A stretch of DNA of 39,039 nucleotides from Candidatus Omnitrophica bacterium 4484_213 (GCA_002085025.1 MZGK01000004.1:1-39039); one strand, 5' to 3'; shown: positions 1-12,433, counted from the first letter of the stretch. Notes: generated by a model from the letters alone, not told the origin. Numbers and translations are program-made.

Positions 1-18
1 AGAATTACAAAGTATAAT

Positions 19-44
19 TATCAGCAACTTCTCTATTGCTGATA
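19..44. repeat. Stem-loop TATCAGCA-ACTTCTCTAT-TGCTGATA; 16-47 is identical in inverted orientation to 34874-34905
   Basis: Perfect 8-bp stem read directly; 32-bp identical inverted copy near accB. Confidence 0.85.
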
Positions 45-60
45 TAATGAACTGGAAGGT

Positions 61-100
61 GTATTATAGACAACCTAAATTAGGGGTAAGTCTATAATAC
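61..100. promoter_or_regulatory. Perfect 11-bp inverted repeat GTATTATAGAC...GTCTATAATAC with nested CCTAAATTAGG just upstream of the gltB-like gene
   Basis: Inverted repeat seen directly; ends 8 nt before the ATG at 109. Confidence 0.6.
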
Positions 101-108
101 AAGGAAAA

Positions 109-1599
109 ATGAATCTACAGAGACCAAATGCCGATGAGGCAACGCAGACATTTAATCGTTCAAGAAGCGTGGTTCCCGGTTCAGGGCTTTGCTCAAGGTG
201 TGTTGACGGATGCACAGGGAATTGTGAGGTATTTAAAGCCTCTTTTAGAAGTCGGGAGGTTATTTATCCCGGGCCCTTTGGCGAGATAACTGCTGGGGGA
301 GACAAGGATTATCCGGTTGACTATTCGCACCTGAATATTCAGGGCTATGCTCAGGGGGCAAAAGGGCTTCCCGAGGGCGTAGAGGTCGGTCCGGATACAA
401 CAAAGTTCCCCGATGTTGATACCGAAACCGAATATGGTTGGGATATTAAAGTAAAGATGAAGGTTCCTATTTTTACCGGGGCATTGGGCTCGACTGAAAT
501 TGCCCGCAAAAATTGGGAGCATTTTGCTATTGGAGCGGCTATTTCGGGAATTACCCTTGTTTGCGGAGAGAATGTTTGTGGTATAGACCCCAAGCTGAAG
601 TTAAATAAGGAGGGTAAGGTTGAGGAAGCACCGGATATGGACAGACGCATTGAAATATATAAAAGATATCACGAGGGCTATGGCGAGATTCTGGTTCAGC
701 TCAATGTGGAAGATACCCGTCTCGGGGTTGCTGAATATGTCCGCAAGAAGCACAATCTAAAAACAATTGAACTGAAATGGGGACAGGGAGCAAAATGTAT
801 CGGGGGAGAGATTAAGGTAAAGAGTTTAGAAAGAGCACTTGAACTGCAAAAAAGAGGTTATATTGTAACTCCTAACCCTTCACTTAAGGCAAATCAGGAG
901 GCATTTAAAACCGGAGCGATTAAGGAGTTCGAAAGACACTCGCGTTTAGGATTTGTCTCTGAAGAGTCATTTTTGGCCGAAGTTCAACGTTTAAGAGATT
1001 TGGGCTTTAAACGGGTAACCTTAAAGACCGGTGCTTATTCTATGCGCGAATTGGCTATGGCTATAAAATATGCCTCTTTAGGCAAAATAGATTTGCTTAC
1101 TATAGATGGTGCTCCCGGGGGCACCGGGATGAGCCCCTGGCGGATGATGGAGGAATGGGGAATTCCTACCTTTTATTTGCAATCCCTCACCTACGAATTC
1201 TGTGAAAAATTATCTAAGAAGGGAGTACGGGTTCCCGATATTGCTATTGCCGGCGGTTTTTCCAGCGAGGACCATATCTTTAAAGTCCTGGCAATGGGCG
1301 CTCCCTATGTGAAAGCGGTTTGTATGGGGAGAGCCTTAATGATTCCGGGGATGGTTGGCAAGAATATTGGCAAGTGGCTCAAGGAGAATAAACTACCAAG
1401 AACCGTTTCTGCCTATGGCACGAGCCCAAAAGAGATTTTTGTTTGCTATGAGGAATTAGCCGAAAAGTATGGCAAGGAGATGAAAAATATTCCTTTAGGG
1501 GCTATTGGTATCTATAGCTTTGCCCAAAAAATTAGGGTTGGTTTGCAGCAACTTATGGCTGGCAGTAGAAACTTCCGACTGAGTACGTCCCCTATGTGA
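109..1599 (+). CDS. gltB: Glutamate synthase, FMN-binding (GltB central) domain protein without a GATase domain; C-terminus appears frameshifted
   Basis: Glu_synthase motifs (LKTGAYSMRELAMAIKYASLGKIDLLTIDGAPGGTGMSPW; AIAGGFSSEDHIFKVLAMGA); expected tail VPYVMDAYREEAEKILKD is in another frame up to ~1643. Confidence 0.85.
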   Translation: MNLQRPNADEATQTFNRSRSVVPGSGLCSRCVDGCTGNCEVFKASFRSREVIYPGPFGEITAGGDKDYPVDYSHLNIQGYAQGAKGLPEGVEVGPDTTKFPDVDTETEYGWDIKVKMKVPIFTGALGSTEIARKNWEHFAIGAAISGITLVCGENVCGIDPKLKLNKEGKVEEAPDMDRRIEIYKRYHEGYGEILVQLNVEDTRLGVAEYVRKKHNLKTIELKWGQGAKCIGGEIKVKSLERALELQKRGYIVTPNPSLKANQEAFKTGAIKEFERHSRLGFVSEESFLAEVQRLRDLGFKRVTLKTGAYSMRELAMAIKYASLGKIDLLTIDGAPGGTGMSPWRMMEEWGIPTFYLQSLTYEFCEKLSKKGVRVPDIAIAGGFSSEDHIFKVLAMGAPYVKAVCMGRALMIPGMVGKNIGKWLKENKLPRTVSAYGTSPKEIFVCYEELAEKYGKEMKNIPLGAIGIYSFAQKIRVGLQQLMAGSRNFRLSTSPM

Positions 1600-1710
1600 T
1601 GGATGCCTATCGTGAGGAGGCAGAGAAAATTCTAAAGGATTAAAATAAAACATTGCCTAATCAGTCTCTAAGGGAGTCTGAGATTTGCTTAAATTGTAGG
1701 TTTATTAAAA

Positions 1711-2439
1711 ATGGATTCCATAATAGATGAAATTGTGGTTTGGTTGAAAGAGGAGGTTCACAAAGCCGGAAAGAAGGGAATAGTTTTTGGTCTGAGCGGG
1801 GGAGTGGATTCGGCCTGCCTGGCCGCTCTGGCAAAAAGGGCTTTTCCGGATAACTATCTGGGGCTAATAATGCCCTGCGAGCAAGCTTCTTCGGATGCAG
1901 AAATGGCTATTAAATTAGCCAACAAATTAGATTTAACTACTAAAAAAATAGCTTTGGATAAACCCTATAAATCATTATTGGAAATCCTACCCTCAACAGA
2001 AGATAAAATAAGCAAAGCAAATCTAAAGCCGAGATTAAGGATGCTTACCTTATATTATTTTGCCAATATCTATAACTACTTGGTTGTCGGGACAAGTAAT
2101 AAGAGTGAGATAACTATAGGGTATTATACCAAATATGGCGATGGAGGGGTGGATTTATTGCCCCTGGCAGAGTTTTATAAAACAGAGGTGAGAGAGTTGG
2201 CTAAGGAGTTGGGGATTCCCAAAGAGATAATTTTAAGAAAGCCCAGTGCCGGTCTTTGGCCGGGGCAGTTTGACGAAGACGAAATAGGTATGTCTTATTC
2301 TGAACTTGACGAGATAATAAGAGCAATTGAAGATGCTAATACCAACGGTATTGATAAACACAAATTAGATAAGGTAATGAAGATGATAGAGGGCTCCCGC
2401 CATAAATGTCAACCAGTCCCTGTTTTTCAAAGAAGGTAA
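1711..2439 (+). CDS. nadE: NAD+ synthetase, ammonia-dependent short form
   Basis: [17 protein letters not shown]-loop, [37 protein letters not shown]; no nitrilase/glutaminase domain. Confidence 0.93.
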   Translation: MDSIIDEIVVWLKEEVHKAGKKGIVFGLSGGVDSACLAALAKRAFPDNYLGLIMPCEQASSDAEMAIKLANKLDLTTKKIALDKPYKSLLEILPSTEDKISKANLKPRLRMLTLYYFANIYNYLVVGTSNKSEITIGYYTKYGDGGVDLLPLAEFYKTEVRELAKELGIPKEIILRKPSAGLWPGQFDEDEIGMSYSELDEIIRAIEDANTNGIDKHKLDKVMKMIEGSRHKCQPVPVFQRR

Positions 2440-3064
2440 AAGCAAAACTCGCCTTAGAAGATGGAACTGTATGGACAGGTAAATCTTTTGGCTCGTCAGG
2501 AGAAAGAACAGGCGAAGTAGTTTTTAATACCTCCATAACCGGCTATCAGGAAATCCCCACCGATCCCTCCTATAAAGGTCAAATTGTTACAATGACCTAT
2601 TCTTTAATCGGCAATTACGGCGTAAATTCGGAAGATGCTGAATCCAGAAAACCATTTGCAGAAGGTTTTATTGTTAAAGAATGGAGCCGCATAACAAGCA
2701 ACTGGCGCTCGCAAAAAGGTTTATCCGAATACCTAAAGGAAAATAATATATTAGGAATTGAAGACATAGATACCCGTGCCCTTACTCGGCATATTAGATT
2801 GCAGGGGACAATGAAGGCGGTTATTTCTACCGATACTGTTCAAAACCACGGATTCTGTGTAATATAGAGTCTTTAAATAAAAAAGAATTAGAAATAACGC
2901 ATATTAATCTTAATGATAACACTTTAGAAGGGATGAGGCATAAAAAATTACCTGTGTTCTCGATACAATTTCATCCAGAAGCTTCGGCTGGCCCACATGA
3001 TGCCGAATATCTATTTAAAGATTTTGTAACTTTAATGAGGGACCACTGTGCCGAAAAGGACTGA
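2406..3064 (+). pseudogene. carA: carA remnant (carbamoyl-phosphate synthase small subunit) with a large internal deletion and a frameshift
   Basis: N-terminal domain [17 protein letters not shown]...[18 protein letters not shown] joins directly to VQNHGFCV, then in another frame [59 protein letters not shown]; the GxCLGxQ segment is absent. Confidence 0.85.
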
Positions 3065-6000
3065 TATAAAAAAGGTTTTGATTATTGGTTCAGGTCCGAT
3101 TGTAATAAGCCAGGTCTGTGAATTTGACTATCCAGGCACACAAGCCTGTAAGGCACTCAAAGAAGAAGGGTTTAAGATAGTTCTTTTAAATTCAAATCCT
3201 GCAACAATAATGACTGATCCTGAAATGGCAGATAGCACTTACATTGAACCTATAACAGCGGAAGTTTTAGAAAAGATTATAGAAAAGAAAAAGCCAGATG
3301 CGTTACTTCCTACGTTAGGAGGCCAAACAGGTCTAAATACAGCGATGAAAGCGGCCGAGGCCGGTATACTTGATAAATACAATGTAAAGATAATAGGTGC
3401 CGATTACGATGCCATAAAAAAGGTTGAGGATAGAGAGTATTTTAAGAAGGCGATGGAGAAAATCGGCTTAGATTTACCCGAAGGTGCTTTGGTCTACAAT
3501 ATGGAAGAAGCACGAGAAGCTCTGAAGAAAATCGGTTTGCTCCTCGTTATCAGGCCCAGTTTTACCCTTGGCGGAATAGGTGGCGGATAGCTGAAAGTAA
3601 AGAGGAATTTGAAAGAATAGCCGATCTTGGCCTAAAAAACAGCATGATTAATGAAATTCTCATTGAAGGGTCTGTTGTTGGATGGAAAGAATATGAGCTT
3701 GAGGTAATGAGAGACCTAAAGGATGACGTTATAATTATATGCTCGATAGAGAATTTTGACCCAATGGGTATTCATACGGGGGATTCTCTCACCGTTGCCC
3801 AGCACAAACTTTAACAGATAAAGAGTATCCAAGGAATGAGAGATGCCGCTATCGCAATAATAAGAGAAATCGGCGTTGAAACAGGCAGTTTCAATATTCA
3901 GTTTGCTGTCAATTCGAAAATGGGGAGAATGGTTGTCATAGAGATGAATCCAAGGGTTTCCAGAAGTTCAGCGCTTGCAAGTAAGGCAACGGGTTTTCCC
4001 ATTGCAAAGTTTGCGGCCAAGCTCGCCGTTGGCTATACCCTGGATGAAATAAGAAATGATATCAAGAGAAACTCCTGCTTCCTTTGAGCCAGCAATAGAC
4101 TATTGCGTGGTAAAAATCCCAAGGTTTACCTTTGAGAAATTTCCAGAGGTAAGAGATGTTTTAGGTATATCAATGAAATCAGTTGGCGAAACTATGGCTA
4201 TTGGCAGGACATTTAAAGAATCTCTGCAGAAAGCCCTGTGTGGTTTAGAAATAGGGCATTCAGGGCTTGATAATAAACTCGATTATCGCAAGATTCCAGG
4301 CGATAAGTTAATGCTTAGACTAAAAGAATCTAATGCATCAAGGATATTTTATATCAAGTATGCATTACAAAAGGGTATGGATATAGATGAAATTGCCAAT
4401 ATTACAAAGATAGACCCTTGGTTTATTGACAATATAAAACAAATAGCAGAGCTGGAAGAAGAGATAAAAAAATGAAGATTAAAGATGCACGATTGAGAGG
4501 CGAAACTGATTTACTAACATCTAATCTGTTGCTCAAAGCGAAGCAATATGGCTTTAGTGATAAACAAATTGCTGATTTAATAAATTCTGATGAGTTATCA
4601 GTGCGAAATTTTAGAAAACAGCAACAGATTGAGCCTACATTTAAATTAGTAGATACCTGTGCCGCTGAGTTTGAGGCTTATACTCCCTATTATTATTCAA
4701 CCTATGAGACAGAGAATGAAACGAGAATTTCCGAGAAGAAAAAGATAATGATATTAGGCGGTGGCCCAAATAGGATTGGCCAGGGAATAGAATTTGGCTA
4801 TTGTTGTTGTCACGCATCTTTTGCACTTAGAGAGCTGGGATTTGAGACGATTATGGTCAATTCAAATCCTGAGGCAGTTTCCACAGATTATGATACATCC
4901 GATAAACTCTATTTTGAGCCACTGACCTTTGAAGATGTTATGAATATTGTTGATAAAGAAAAGCCCTATGGTGCAATAGTTCAGTTTGGCGGTCAGACGC
5001 CACTTAATTTAGCAAAGCAATTAGAAGATGTAGGTGTTCCTATAATCGGCACCTCTGTTCAGTCAATTGATAGAGCTGAGGACAGAGATAAATTTGCCAG
5101 GCTTATAAAGAAGCTAAGACTTAACCAGCCGCCAAATGGTTCTGCGAAGTCAAAAGAAGACGCAAAGAGAGTTGCCAAGCGTATCGGATATCCTGTTCTT
5201 GTAAGGCCATCATATGTGCTCGGCGGCGGGGCAATGAAAATAGTTTATAATGAAAAATCTCTCGATGAGTTCATCAAAGAAGCAGAAGATACTTCAGAGG
5301 GACGCCCCGTTCTGATAGATAAATTTTTAGAAGGCGCCGTTGAAGTAGATGTTGATGCGGTGTCTGATGGCGAGACTACAGTAATAGGCGGAATCATGGA
5401 ACATATAGAAGAGGCAGGCATTCATTCAGGAGATTCAGCTTGCGTTTTACCTCCCCATACCTTAAACGACGATACTATTAGTACCATAGGAGAATATACA
5501 TATGCTATATCAAAAGAATTAAATGTAAAGGGGCTTTTAAATATACAATTCGCTGTTAAAAACGATACCGTATATGTTCTTGAAGTTAATCCCAGAGCTT
5601 CAAGGACAGTGCCTTTTGTAAGCAAAGCAACAGGGGTTTTATTAGCAAAGATAGCAGCGAAGGTTATGACTGAAAAAAGACTATCTGAACTCGGATTTTT
5701 TAGAAGAGAAAAAGGCAAGCTATATATCTGTTAAAGAATCTGTATTGCCTTTCTCAAGGTTTTCCGGTGTTGATATCATATTAGGCCCTGAGATGAAATC
5801 CACAGGTGAAGTAATGGGAATAAGCTCATCCTTTGGCATAGCATTTTACAAGTCACAGCTTGTAGCAACAAGTAGTAGGCTTCCCAAATAATGGAAAGTA
5901 TTTATAAGCGTTAAAAACGATGACAAAAGAAACATTATTTTTATTGCTAAGAAGCTTTACGATATGGGGTTTGATATTATTGCTACAGATGGCACAGCGA

Positions 6001-6308
6001 AGGTGCTTAATTCCAGCAACATAAATTGTCAGGTAGTCAGAAAGATTGGAGAGGGAAATGTAGACCTTTTAGATCTTGTTAAGAATGGCAAGATAGGACT
6101 AATTATAGATACTCCTTCAGGTGCCAGAGGACAGACAGATGTGAAACCAATTAGAAGTGCAGCCGTTATGCATGGCATATCGTGCATAACAACGATTCAG
6201 GGTGCACAGGCAGCTGTCAACGGAATAGAGTCCATATTAAAAGGCGATTTTTCTGTTAAATCTATACAGGAATATACAGGTGAGAAGAAATGCGCAAAGA
6301 TTGGATAG
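3048..6308 (+). pseudogene. carB: carB copy 1 (carbamoyl-phosphate synthase large subunit), disrupted by multiple frameshifts or stops
   Basis: ORFs 3048-3590, 3836-4087, 4056-4475, 4472-5734 and 5964-6308 are collinear pieces of one CarB; conserved residues also changed ([28 protein letters not shown]). Confidence 0.9.
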
Positions 6309-7831
6309 CAATTTTAGATTTCGGCTCGCAATATACACACCTTATTGCACGCCGTATAAGAGAAATAGGTGTATATTCTGAAATAGTGCCTTATAATATT
6401 AAAGCCAGGGACTTATTAGTTAAAGGACCAAAAGGCATTGTCCTGTCAGGAGGTCCAGCAAGTATTGTTTCGACGAAAAGCCCTATATGTGATAAGAAGA
6501 TTTTAAGTATAGGTACCCCCGTGCTAGGTGTATGTTATGGCGCGCAGCTGATAGCGAAACTTTCAGGCGGGGTGGTGGTAGAAGCAAGAGATAGAGAATA
6601 TGGGAAGACATACCTTGCAATTAAATCCAAAGCAGGATTGTTTAAGGGTTTGTCTTCAAAAGAGATAGTCTGGATGAGCCACGGAGATAAAATTGCGAAG
6701 TTACCTCCTGGTTTTAAAATAACAGGTTCAACTGATAATGCTAAGATCGCAGCGATGGAGGATAAGAAAGGAAAGTTATATGGTGTGCAATTTCATCCTG
6801 AGGTTGTCCATACGCCAAAAGGTAAAGTTATTTTAAGAAATTTTATTATCAATATAGCAGGCTGTAAAAGAAGTTGGAATATGCATTCCTTTGTGGAAAC
6901 CTCGGTTGAGGCGTTGCGTGAAGAAATTGGAAATGAGAAGGTCCTGTGCGCTTTAAGCGGAGGTATAGATTCATCTGTTTTGACAAAATTGCTTCATAAA
7001 GCCATCGGTAAAAACTTAATAGCAGTCTTTATAGATAATGGCCTTTTGCGTAAGGATGAAGCAGAGCTTGTTAGAAAAAGATTTGGGAGGTACTACCATA
7101 TAAATTTAAGATTTATAAGCGCGAGAGATATCTTCTTAAAAAGGTTAAAAGGTGTAACAAATCCTGAGAAGAAACGCAAGATAATAGGGAAATTATTCAT
7201 AGAGGTTTTTGAAAAAGAAGCGAAGAAATTGGGGAGAATTAAGTTTTTAGCACAGGGGACACTATATCCTGATGTGATAGAATCGAGGTCTGCAACTGGC
7301 GGTCCCTCTGCGACTATAAAAACACATCACAATGTCGGCGGCTTGCCCCAACATCTAAAATTTAAATTGATAGAGCCACTTAAAGATTTATTTAAGGATG
7401 AGGTTAGACTTGTAGGCAAAGAGTTGGGCCTCCCAGATGAGATAATAAATAGACACCCTTTTCCTGGCCCTGGGCTTGCAGTACGGATTATAGGTGCTAT
7501 AACTGAAGAAAAGCTTGATGTGCTTCGTGAAGCCGACTGGATTCTGATTGATGAGATAAAGAAAGCAAAATTATATCAAAAACTCTGGCAATCCTTCTGC
7601 GTGCTCCTTCCTGTAAAAACAATCGGGGTTATGGGAGATGAAAGGACGTACGAAAATGTCGTGGCAGTAAGAGCAGTTACAAGTGATGATGCCATGACAG
7701 CCCACTGGGCGAAATTACCTTATGAATTGTTAGAAAGGGTTTCTAACCGTATTATTAATGAGGGCAAAGGAATAAATCGCGTAGTATATGACATTTCATC
7801 CAAACCGCCAAGCACAATAGAATGGGAGTAG
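6290..7831 (+). CDS. guaA: GMP synthase, full length (GATase + ATP-pyrophosphatase)
   Basis: GVCYGAQL nucleophile elbow, [22 protein letters not shown]-loop, [13 protein letters not shown]-term KPPSTIEWE. Confidence 0.97.
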   Translation: MRKDWIAILDFGSQYTHLIARRIREIGVYSEIVPYNIKARDLLVKGPKGIVLSGGPASIVSTKSPICDKKILSIGTPVLGVCYGAQLIAKLSGGVVVEARDREYGKTYLAIKSKAGLFKGLSSKEIVWMSHGDKIAKLPPGFKITGSTDNAKIAAMEDKKGKLYGVQFHPEVVHTPKGKVILRNFIINIAGCKRSWNMHSFVETSVEALREEIGNEKVLCALSGGIDSSVLTKLLHKAIGKNLIAVFIDNGLLRKDEAELVRKRFGRYYHINLRFISARDIFLKRLKGVTNPEKKRKIIGKLFIEVFEKEAKKLGRIKFLAQGTLYPDVIESRSATGGPSATIKTHHNVGGLPQHLKFKLIEPLKDLFKDEVRLVGKELGLPDEIINRHPFPGPGLAVRIIGAITEEKLDVLREADWILIDEIKKAKLYQKLWQSFCVLLPVKTIGVMGDERTYENVVAVRAVTSDDAMTAHWAKLPYELLERVSNRIINEGKGINRVVYDISSKPPSTIEWE

Positions 7832-8085
7832 AAATGTTAAAAGCGGAAATTTATATTACCTTAAAAAAGACCATATCTGACCCTCAGGGCTTGACGATCA
7901 AACATGCCTTGGAATCTTTAGGTTATAAGGGTTTGCAAGAGGTTAGGATAGGGAAGCTGGTCACTATTAGGTTAAATACTGGAGATAAAAAGGAAGCTAA
8001 AAAGCAAGTTGACGAGATGTGCCAGAAACTATTAGCTAATCCGATAATAGAAAACTATAGTTTCAAAATAGAAGAGGTAAAATGA
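7822..8085 (+). CDS. purS: Phosphoribosylformylglycinamidine synthase subunit PurS (start possibly 7834)
   Basis: ~80 aa PurS-like protein immediately upstream of purQ-purL. Confidence 0.88.
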   Translation: MGVEMLKAEIYITLKKTISDPQGLTIKHALESLGYKGLQEVRIGKLVTIRLNTGDKKEAKKQVDEMCQKLLANPIIENYSFKIEEVK

Positions 8086-8786
8086 GATTTGGTGTCGTAG
8101 TTTTTCCAGGTTCAAACTGTCACCAGGATTGCTTTTATGTGATTGAGAATGTTCTCAATCAGCCGGTTGAGTATATCTGGCATAAGAGTAGAGATTTAGA
8201 CAGTTTTGATTGTATTATATTACCCGGAGGTTTTAGTTATGGAGACTATCTCAGGACAGGGGCAATAGCCAAATTTTCGCCAATAATGAGACAAATTTCT
8301 CACTTCGCACAGAGAGGGGGTTTAGTAATTGGGATTTGCAATGGGTTTCAGATCTTACTTGAGGTCAGGCTTTTACCTGGTGCGATGTTAAAGAACAAAA
8401 ACCTCCATTTTATTTGTAAATATGTCTATGTGAAAACTAAAAACAATAAAACCCCTTTTACAAATCTCTACCGCAAAAATGAAATTTTAAAAATGCCGAT
8501 AGCCCATAATGAAGGCAACTACTATATTGATAGAGACGGACTAAAAAAGTTGAAGAAAAACAGACAAATTGTTTTCAGCTATTGTAGCCAAGATGGTGAT
8601 GTTAATAAAAAATCTAACCCCAACGGCGCCTTAGCAAATATTGCCGGCATTATAAACAAAAAAGGTAATGTGCTGGGTATGATGCCCCACCCTGAGAGAA
8701 GTTCTGAGGAAATATTAGGCTCTAAAAATGGCTTTTTAATTTTTAAATCGATAGCTAAATGGCTTAGACATCGAAAGAACATATGA
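8082..8786 (+). CDS. purQ: FGAM synthase glutaminase subunit PurQ
   Basis: [41 protein letters not shown] nucleophile, [11 protein letters not shown]. Confidence 0.95.
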   Translation: MRFGVVVFPGSNCHQDCFYVIENVLNQPVEYIWHKSRDLDSFDCIILPGGFSYGDYLRTGAIAKFSPIMRQISHFAQRGGLVIGICNGFQILLEVRLLPGAMLKNKNLHFICKYVYVKTKNNKTPFTNLYRKNEILKMPIAHNEGNYYIDRDGLKKLKKNRQIVFSYCSQDGDVNKKSNPNGALANIAGIINKKGNVLGMMPHPERSSEEILGSKNGFLIFKSIAKWLRHRKNI

Positions 8787-10990
8787 TAAAATCCAAAGTT
8801 TATAAAAATCTGGGCTTAAAGGAGGAAGAATATCAAAAGATTTTGGATATTTTACAGCGGGAGCCTTCACCTACGGAACTGGCGATGTTTTCTGTAGAGT
8901 GGTCGGAACACTGCGGATATCCACGCTCCCGTAATTGGCTTAAACTTTTGCCCAGAGAAGGAAAGTATAAAACTCTTATTGGCGAAGATTCAGGGGGGAT
9001 TATTGTTGATGGCTTGGCTATAATCTTTAAAATGGAAAGTCATAACCATCCCTCACAGATTGAGCCACGCGAAGGTGCATCTACCGGTGTGGGCGGAATT
9101 ATTAGGGATATCTTTACTACTGGTGCAAGGCCGATAGCGTCTTTGAACTCTTTAAGATTTGGTTCTTTGGCAGAACCCTATAATCGTTATCTTTTGCGTG
9201 GCGTAGTTGATGGAATCCAATTTTATGGCAATTGCCTTGGTGTGCCCACTATAGGCGGAGAGATATATTTTGACGAGAGTTATAATGGTAACTGCCTGGT
9301 TAATGCAATGAGTATTGGTATTGCCGAGAGAGATAAATTAGCCCAAGCTCAAGCCACAGGCTCTGGCAATTCTATTATGTATGTAGGCTCAAGTACTGGC
9401 AAAGATGGCATTGGCGGATGTAGTATCTTGGCCTCACATGAATTTAAAGAAGGCGAAGAAAAAAGACCCGCAGTCCAGATAGGAGATCCCTTTACTGAAA
9501 AATGTTTAATTGAAGCTACATTGGAAACCCTGGCTACAGGGTATGTTGTGGGGATTAAAGATATGGGCGCAGCCGGACTTACCTGTTCTACAAGCGAGAT
9601 GGCTTCTGCAGGTAATTCAGGAATGGAAATAGACCTTGCACATGTTCCACGTAGGGAAGCCAATATGGAACCCTGGGAAGTAATGATGTCTGAGTCACAG
9701 GAGAGAATGCTGGTTTGCGTGAAAAAAGGAAAAGAAAAAGAAATTGAGCAGATTTTTTCTAAATGGGATTTAAATGCTGTGGTCATTGGTAAGGTTACTG
9801 ATGACGGTATAGTACGCATTAAAGATAAAGGAAAGATTGTAGCCGAAATAAATGCTCATTCCTTAACGCAGGCACCTGTCTATGATATGCCCTACAAGAA
9901 GCCGAATTATTTAGCCCATTTGAATAAATTGGATATAAATAAAATTACAGGGCCCAAAGATTATAACGAAGTTTTACTTAAATTGTTAGGCTCTGCGTCT
10001 ATTTGTAGTAAAACCTGGGTTTATGAGCAATATGACCATATGGTTCAGACTAATACAGTGATTTTGCCTGGTTCTGATGCTGCAGTGATAAGATTAAAAG
10101 GCCGAGATAAAGCCATTGCCGCTACTACTGACTGTAACAGCCGTTATTGCTATTTAAATTCATATAGAGGAGCACAGATTGCGGTAGCAGAAGCAGCAAG
10201 AAATCTTGTATGTTCCGGTGCTCAAGCCGCAGCAGTTACTGACTGTCTTAATTTTGGCAATCCGGAAAAACAAGATAGATTCTGGCAATTTAAAAGCTGT
10301 GTAGAAGGAATTGCAGATGCTTGTAAATTCTTCAACATTCCGGTAGTAAGCGGCAATGTCTCTTTTTATAATGAAAGTCCAAAAGGCGCGATCTATCCAA
10401 CACCGACTATCGGAATGATAGGAGTTATAAATGATATAAAAAGAGTTTGTACGCAATATTTTAAGAAAGAGAATGAAATAATTATTCTTTTAGGACTCTC
10501 GAAAGAGGAATTAGGCGGCAGTGAATATTTAAAAGTGGTGCATGGATTAATAAAAGGAGATGCTCCGGAATTAGATTTGTGTTTAGAAGAGGCTGTTCAA
10601 AAAACAGCGTCAGAGGCGATAAAAAAAGGCTTAGTCAGTTCAGCGCACGATTGCTCTGAGGGAGGACTGGCAGTTGCCCTGGCAGAGTGTTGCATTTCTA
10701 ATAAAGAAAATATGATAGGAGCGGTTATTGACGATCTAAGATTTGATATAAGAAAAGATGCTGTTATTTTTGGCGAATCCCAGTCAAGGATTATTCTCTC
10801 CTGTAGCAAAAAATCTGTTAGTAAAATTAGAGACATAGCAAGAAAGTTTGCTGCACCGTTTCAGATAATCGGAAGAACCGGTGGCAGATATTTAAAGATA
10901 TCGGATGGCAAAAACGTTTTGATTAATTTACCTATTAAAAGGATGTTTGATAAATGGACAAATTCATTGCAGTTATTGATTACGGCTTAG
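8783..10990 (+). CDS. purL: FGAM synthase subunit PurL, copy 1
   Basis: [46 protein letters not shown]. Confidence 0.95.
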   Translation: MIKSKVYKNLGLKEEEYQKILDILQREPSPTELAMFSVEWSEHCGYPRSRNWLKLLPREGKYKTLIGEDSGGIIVDGLAIIFKMESHNHPSQIEPREGASTGVGGIIRDIFTTGARPIASLNSLRFGSLAEPYNRYLLRGVVDGIQFYGNCLGVPTIGGEIYFDESYNGNCLVNAMSIGIAERDKLAQAQATGSGNSIMYVGSSTGKDGIGGCSILASHEFKEGEEKRPAVQIGDPFTEKCLIEATLETLATGYVVGIKDMGAAGLTCSTSEMASAGNSGMEIDLAHVPRREANMEPWEVMMSESQERMLVCVKKGKEKEIEQIFSKWDLNAVVIGKVTDDGIVRIKDKGKIVAEINAHSLTQAPVYDMPYKKPNYLAHLNKLDINKITGPKDYNEVLLKLLGSASICSKTWVYEQYDHMVQTNTVILPGSDAAVIRLKGRDKAIAATTDCNSRYCYLNSYRGAQIAVAEAARNLVCSGAQAAAVTDCLNFGNPEKQDRFWQFKSCVEGIADACKFFNIPVVSGNVSFYNESPKGAIYPTPTIGMIGVINDIKRVCTQYFKKENEIIILLGLSKEELGGSEYLKVVHGLIKGDAPELDLCLEEAVQKTASEAIKKGLVSSAHDCSEGGLAVALAECCISNKENMIGAVIDDLRFDIRKDAVIFGESQSRIILSCSKKSVSKIRDIARKFAAPFQIIGRTGGRYLKISDGKNVLINLPIKRMFDKWTNSLQLLITA

Positions 10991-11601
10991 GCAACCTACG
11001 CAGTGTGAGTAAAACTTTGGAAGCCGTTGGCGCAAGGGTAAAGGTTACTAATAGCCCTGAAGATATAGCTTGCGCCTGCGCAATCGTGTTGCCTGGGGTA
11101 GGAGCGTTCAAGCGCGCTATGGATAATCTCACAAGACTCAAAGTTCTGCCTTCAATAGTGAGAGCAATTAACCAAGGCAAGCCGTTCTTGGGTATTTGTT
11201 TAGGTCTGCAGATTTTATTTACAGAGAGCCAAGAACACGGCTCCAACAGAGGTTTGGATCTGATAAAAGGCGAAGTAAAGAAATTTGGCCCTGGAATAAA
11301 AATTCCTCATATGGGATGGAATAGCGTTAGATTTAAAGCTCAAGGTGCAAAACACAGAATTTTTGATGGTATTCCAGAGGGGTCTTATTTTTATTTTGCG
11401 CATTCTTATTATGTTGAACCGAAAGATAAAGATGTGATTATTTCTACTACAGGATATGGGAGTGAATTTACCTCAGCAGTGAATAAAGACAATATTTGGG
11501 GTGTCCAGTTTCACCCTGAGAAGAGCGAAAAACTGGGATTAAAAGTACTGGAGAATTTTTACAGCAATGTTAGCCCCGTTAGAAATTGTCCTAAGCTATG
11601 A
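10954..11601 (+). CDS. hisH: Imidazole glycerol phosphate synthase glutaminase subunit HisH
   Basis: [31 protein letters not shown]; overlaps purL by 37 nt. Confidence 0.95.
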   Translation: MDKFIAVIDYGLGNLRSVSKTLEAVGARVKVTNSPEDIACACAIVLPGVGAFKRAMDNLTRLKVLPSIVRAINQGKPFLGICLGLQILFTESQEHGSNRGLDLIKGEVKKFGPGIKIPHMGWNSVRFKAQGAKHRIFDGIPEGSYFYFAHSYYVEPKDKDVIISTTGYGSEFTSAVNKDNIWGVQFHPEKSEKLGLKVLENFYSNVSPVRNCPKL

Positions 11602-11644
11602 GCAAGTATTCTTATTTTCTGATGAGGCAAGGAACAAGATTAAA

Positions 11645-12430
11645 ATGAAAAGCGAATCCAAATTTCTAACGGGGTTAGCTAAAAGGGTTATAGTTTGTTT
11701 AGATGTTAAAGCAGGGCGGGTTGTAAAGGGAATTAACTTCTTAAATTTAAAAGATGCAGGTGACCCTATGGAGAGCGCTTCTATATATTCCCGAGAAGGT
11801 GCTGATGAATTGGTGTTTTTGGATATCACTGCCAGTGTAGAAAAGCGCAGGGCAATTTTAGAGGTGGTGGCCAAGACTGCAGAACAAGTCTTTGTTCCTT
11901 TAACTGTAGGTGGAGGTATTAGAAATTTGCAGGATATAAGAATTCTACTTAAATCTGGAGCTGATAAGGTCTCAATTAATACTGCTGCTATAGAAAATCC
12001 CTCTCTAATTAAAGAAGCATCAAAGAAATTTGGCAGTCAGTGTATTGTTGTAGCTATAGATGCTAAAAAAATAGATGCAATGCATTGGCAGGTTTTTAGT
12101 TATGGAGGTACCAAACCAACTAGTAAAGACGCATTGAAGTGGGCAAAAGAGGCCGAGAACCTTGGGGCTGGAGAGATTCTCCTTACTAGTATGGATAAAG
12201 ATGGAACTTGTGATGGATATGACTTAGGGCTCACCAGAATAATAGCAGAAGCAGTAAATATTCCTGTAATCGCTTCTGGAGGAGCGGGAAATTTAGAGCA
12301 TCTTTATCAGGCTTTAACCAAGGGTAAAGCCGATGCTGTGCTCGCAGCTTCCATTTTTCACTACGGAGAATATACAATTAAAGAAACTAAACGATATTTA
12401 AAAAATAAAGGTCTTCCGGTAAGGACATAA
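11645..12430 (+). CDS. hisF: Imidazole glycerol phosphate synthase cyclase subunit HisF, copy 1 (ORF opens at 11567)
   Basis: [62 protein letters not shown]. Confidence 0.95.
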   Translation: MKSESKFLTGLAKRVIVCLDVKAGRVVKGINFLNLKDAGDPMESASIYSREGADELVFLDITASVEKRRAILEVVAKTAEQVFVPLTVGGGIRNLQDIRILLKSGADKVSINTAAIENPSLIKEASKKFGSQCIVVAIDAKKIDAMHWQVFSYGGTKPTSKDALKWAKEAENLGAGEILLTSMDKDGTCDGYDLGLTRIIAEAVNIPVIASGGAGNLEHLYQALTKGKADAVLAASIFHYGEYTIKETKRYLKNKGLPVRT

Positions 12431-12433
12431 CCT

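Noticed and set aside
10954-10990. 37-nt purL1-hisH overlap as a programmed frameshift fusion
   Set aside because: Both proteins have normal ends (PurL W-containing tail, His[19 protein letters not shown] start); simple gene overlap explains it.
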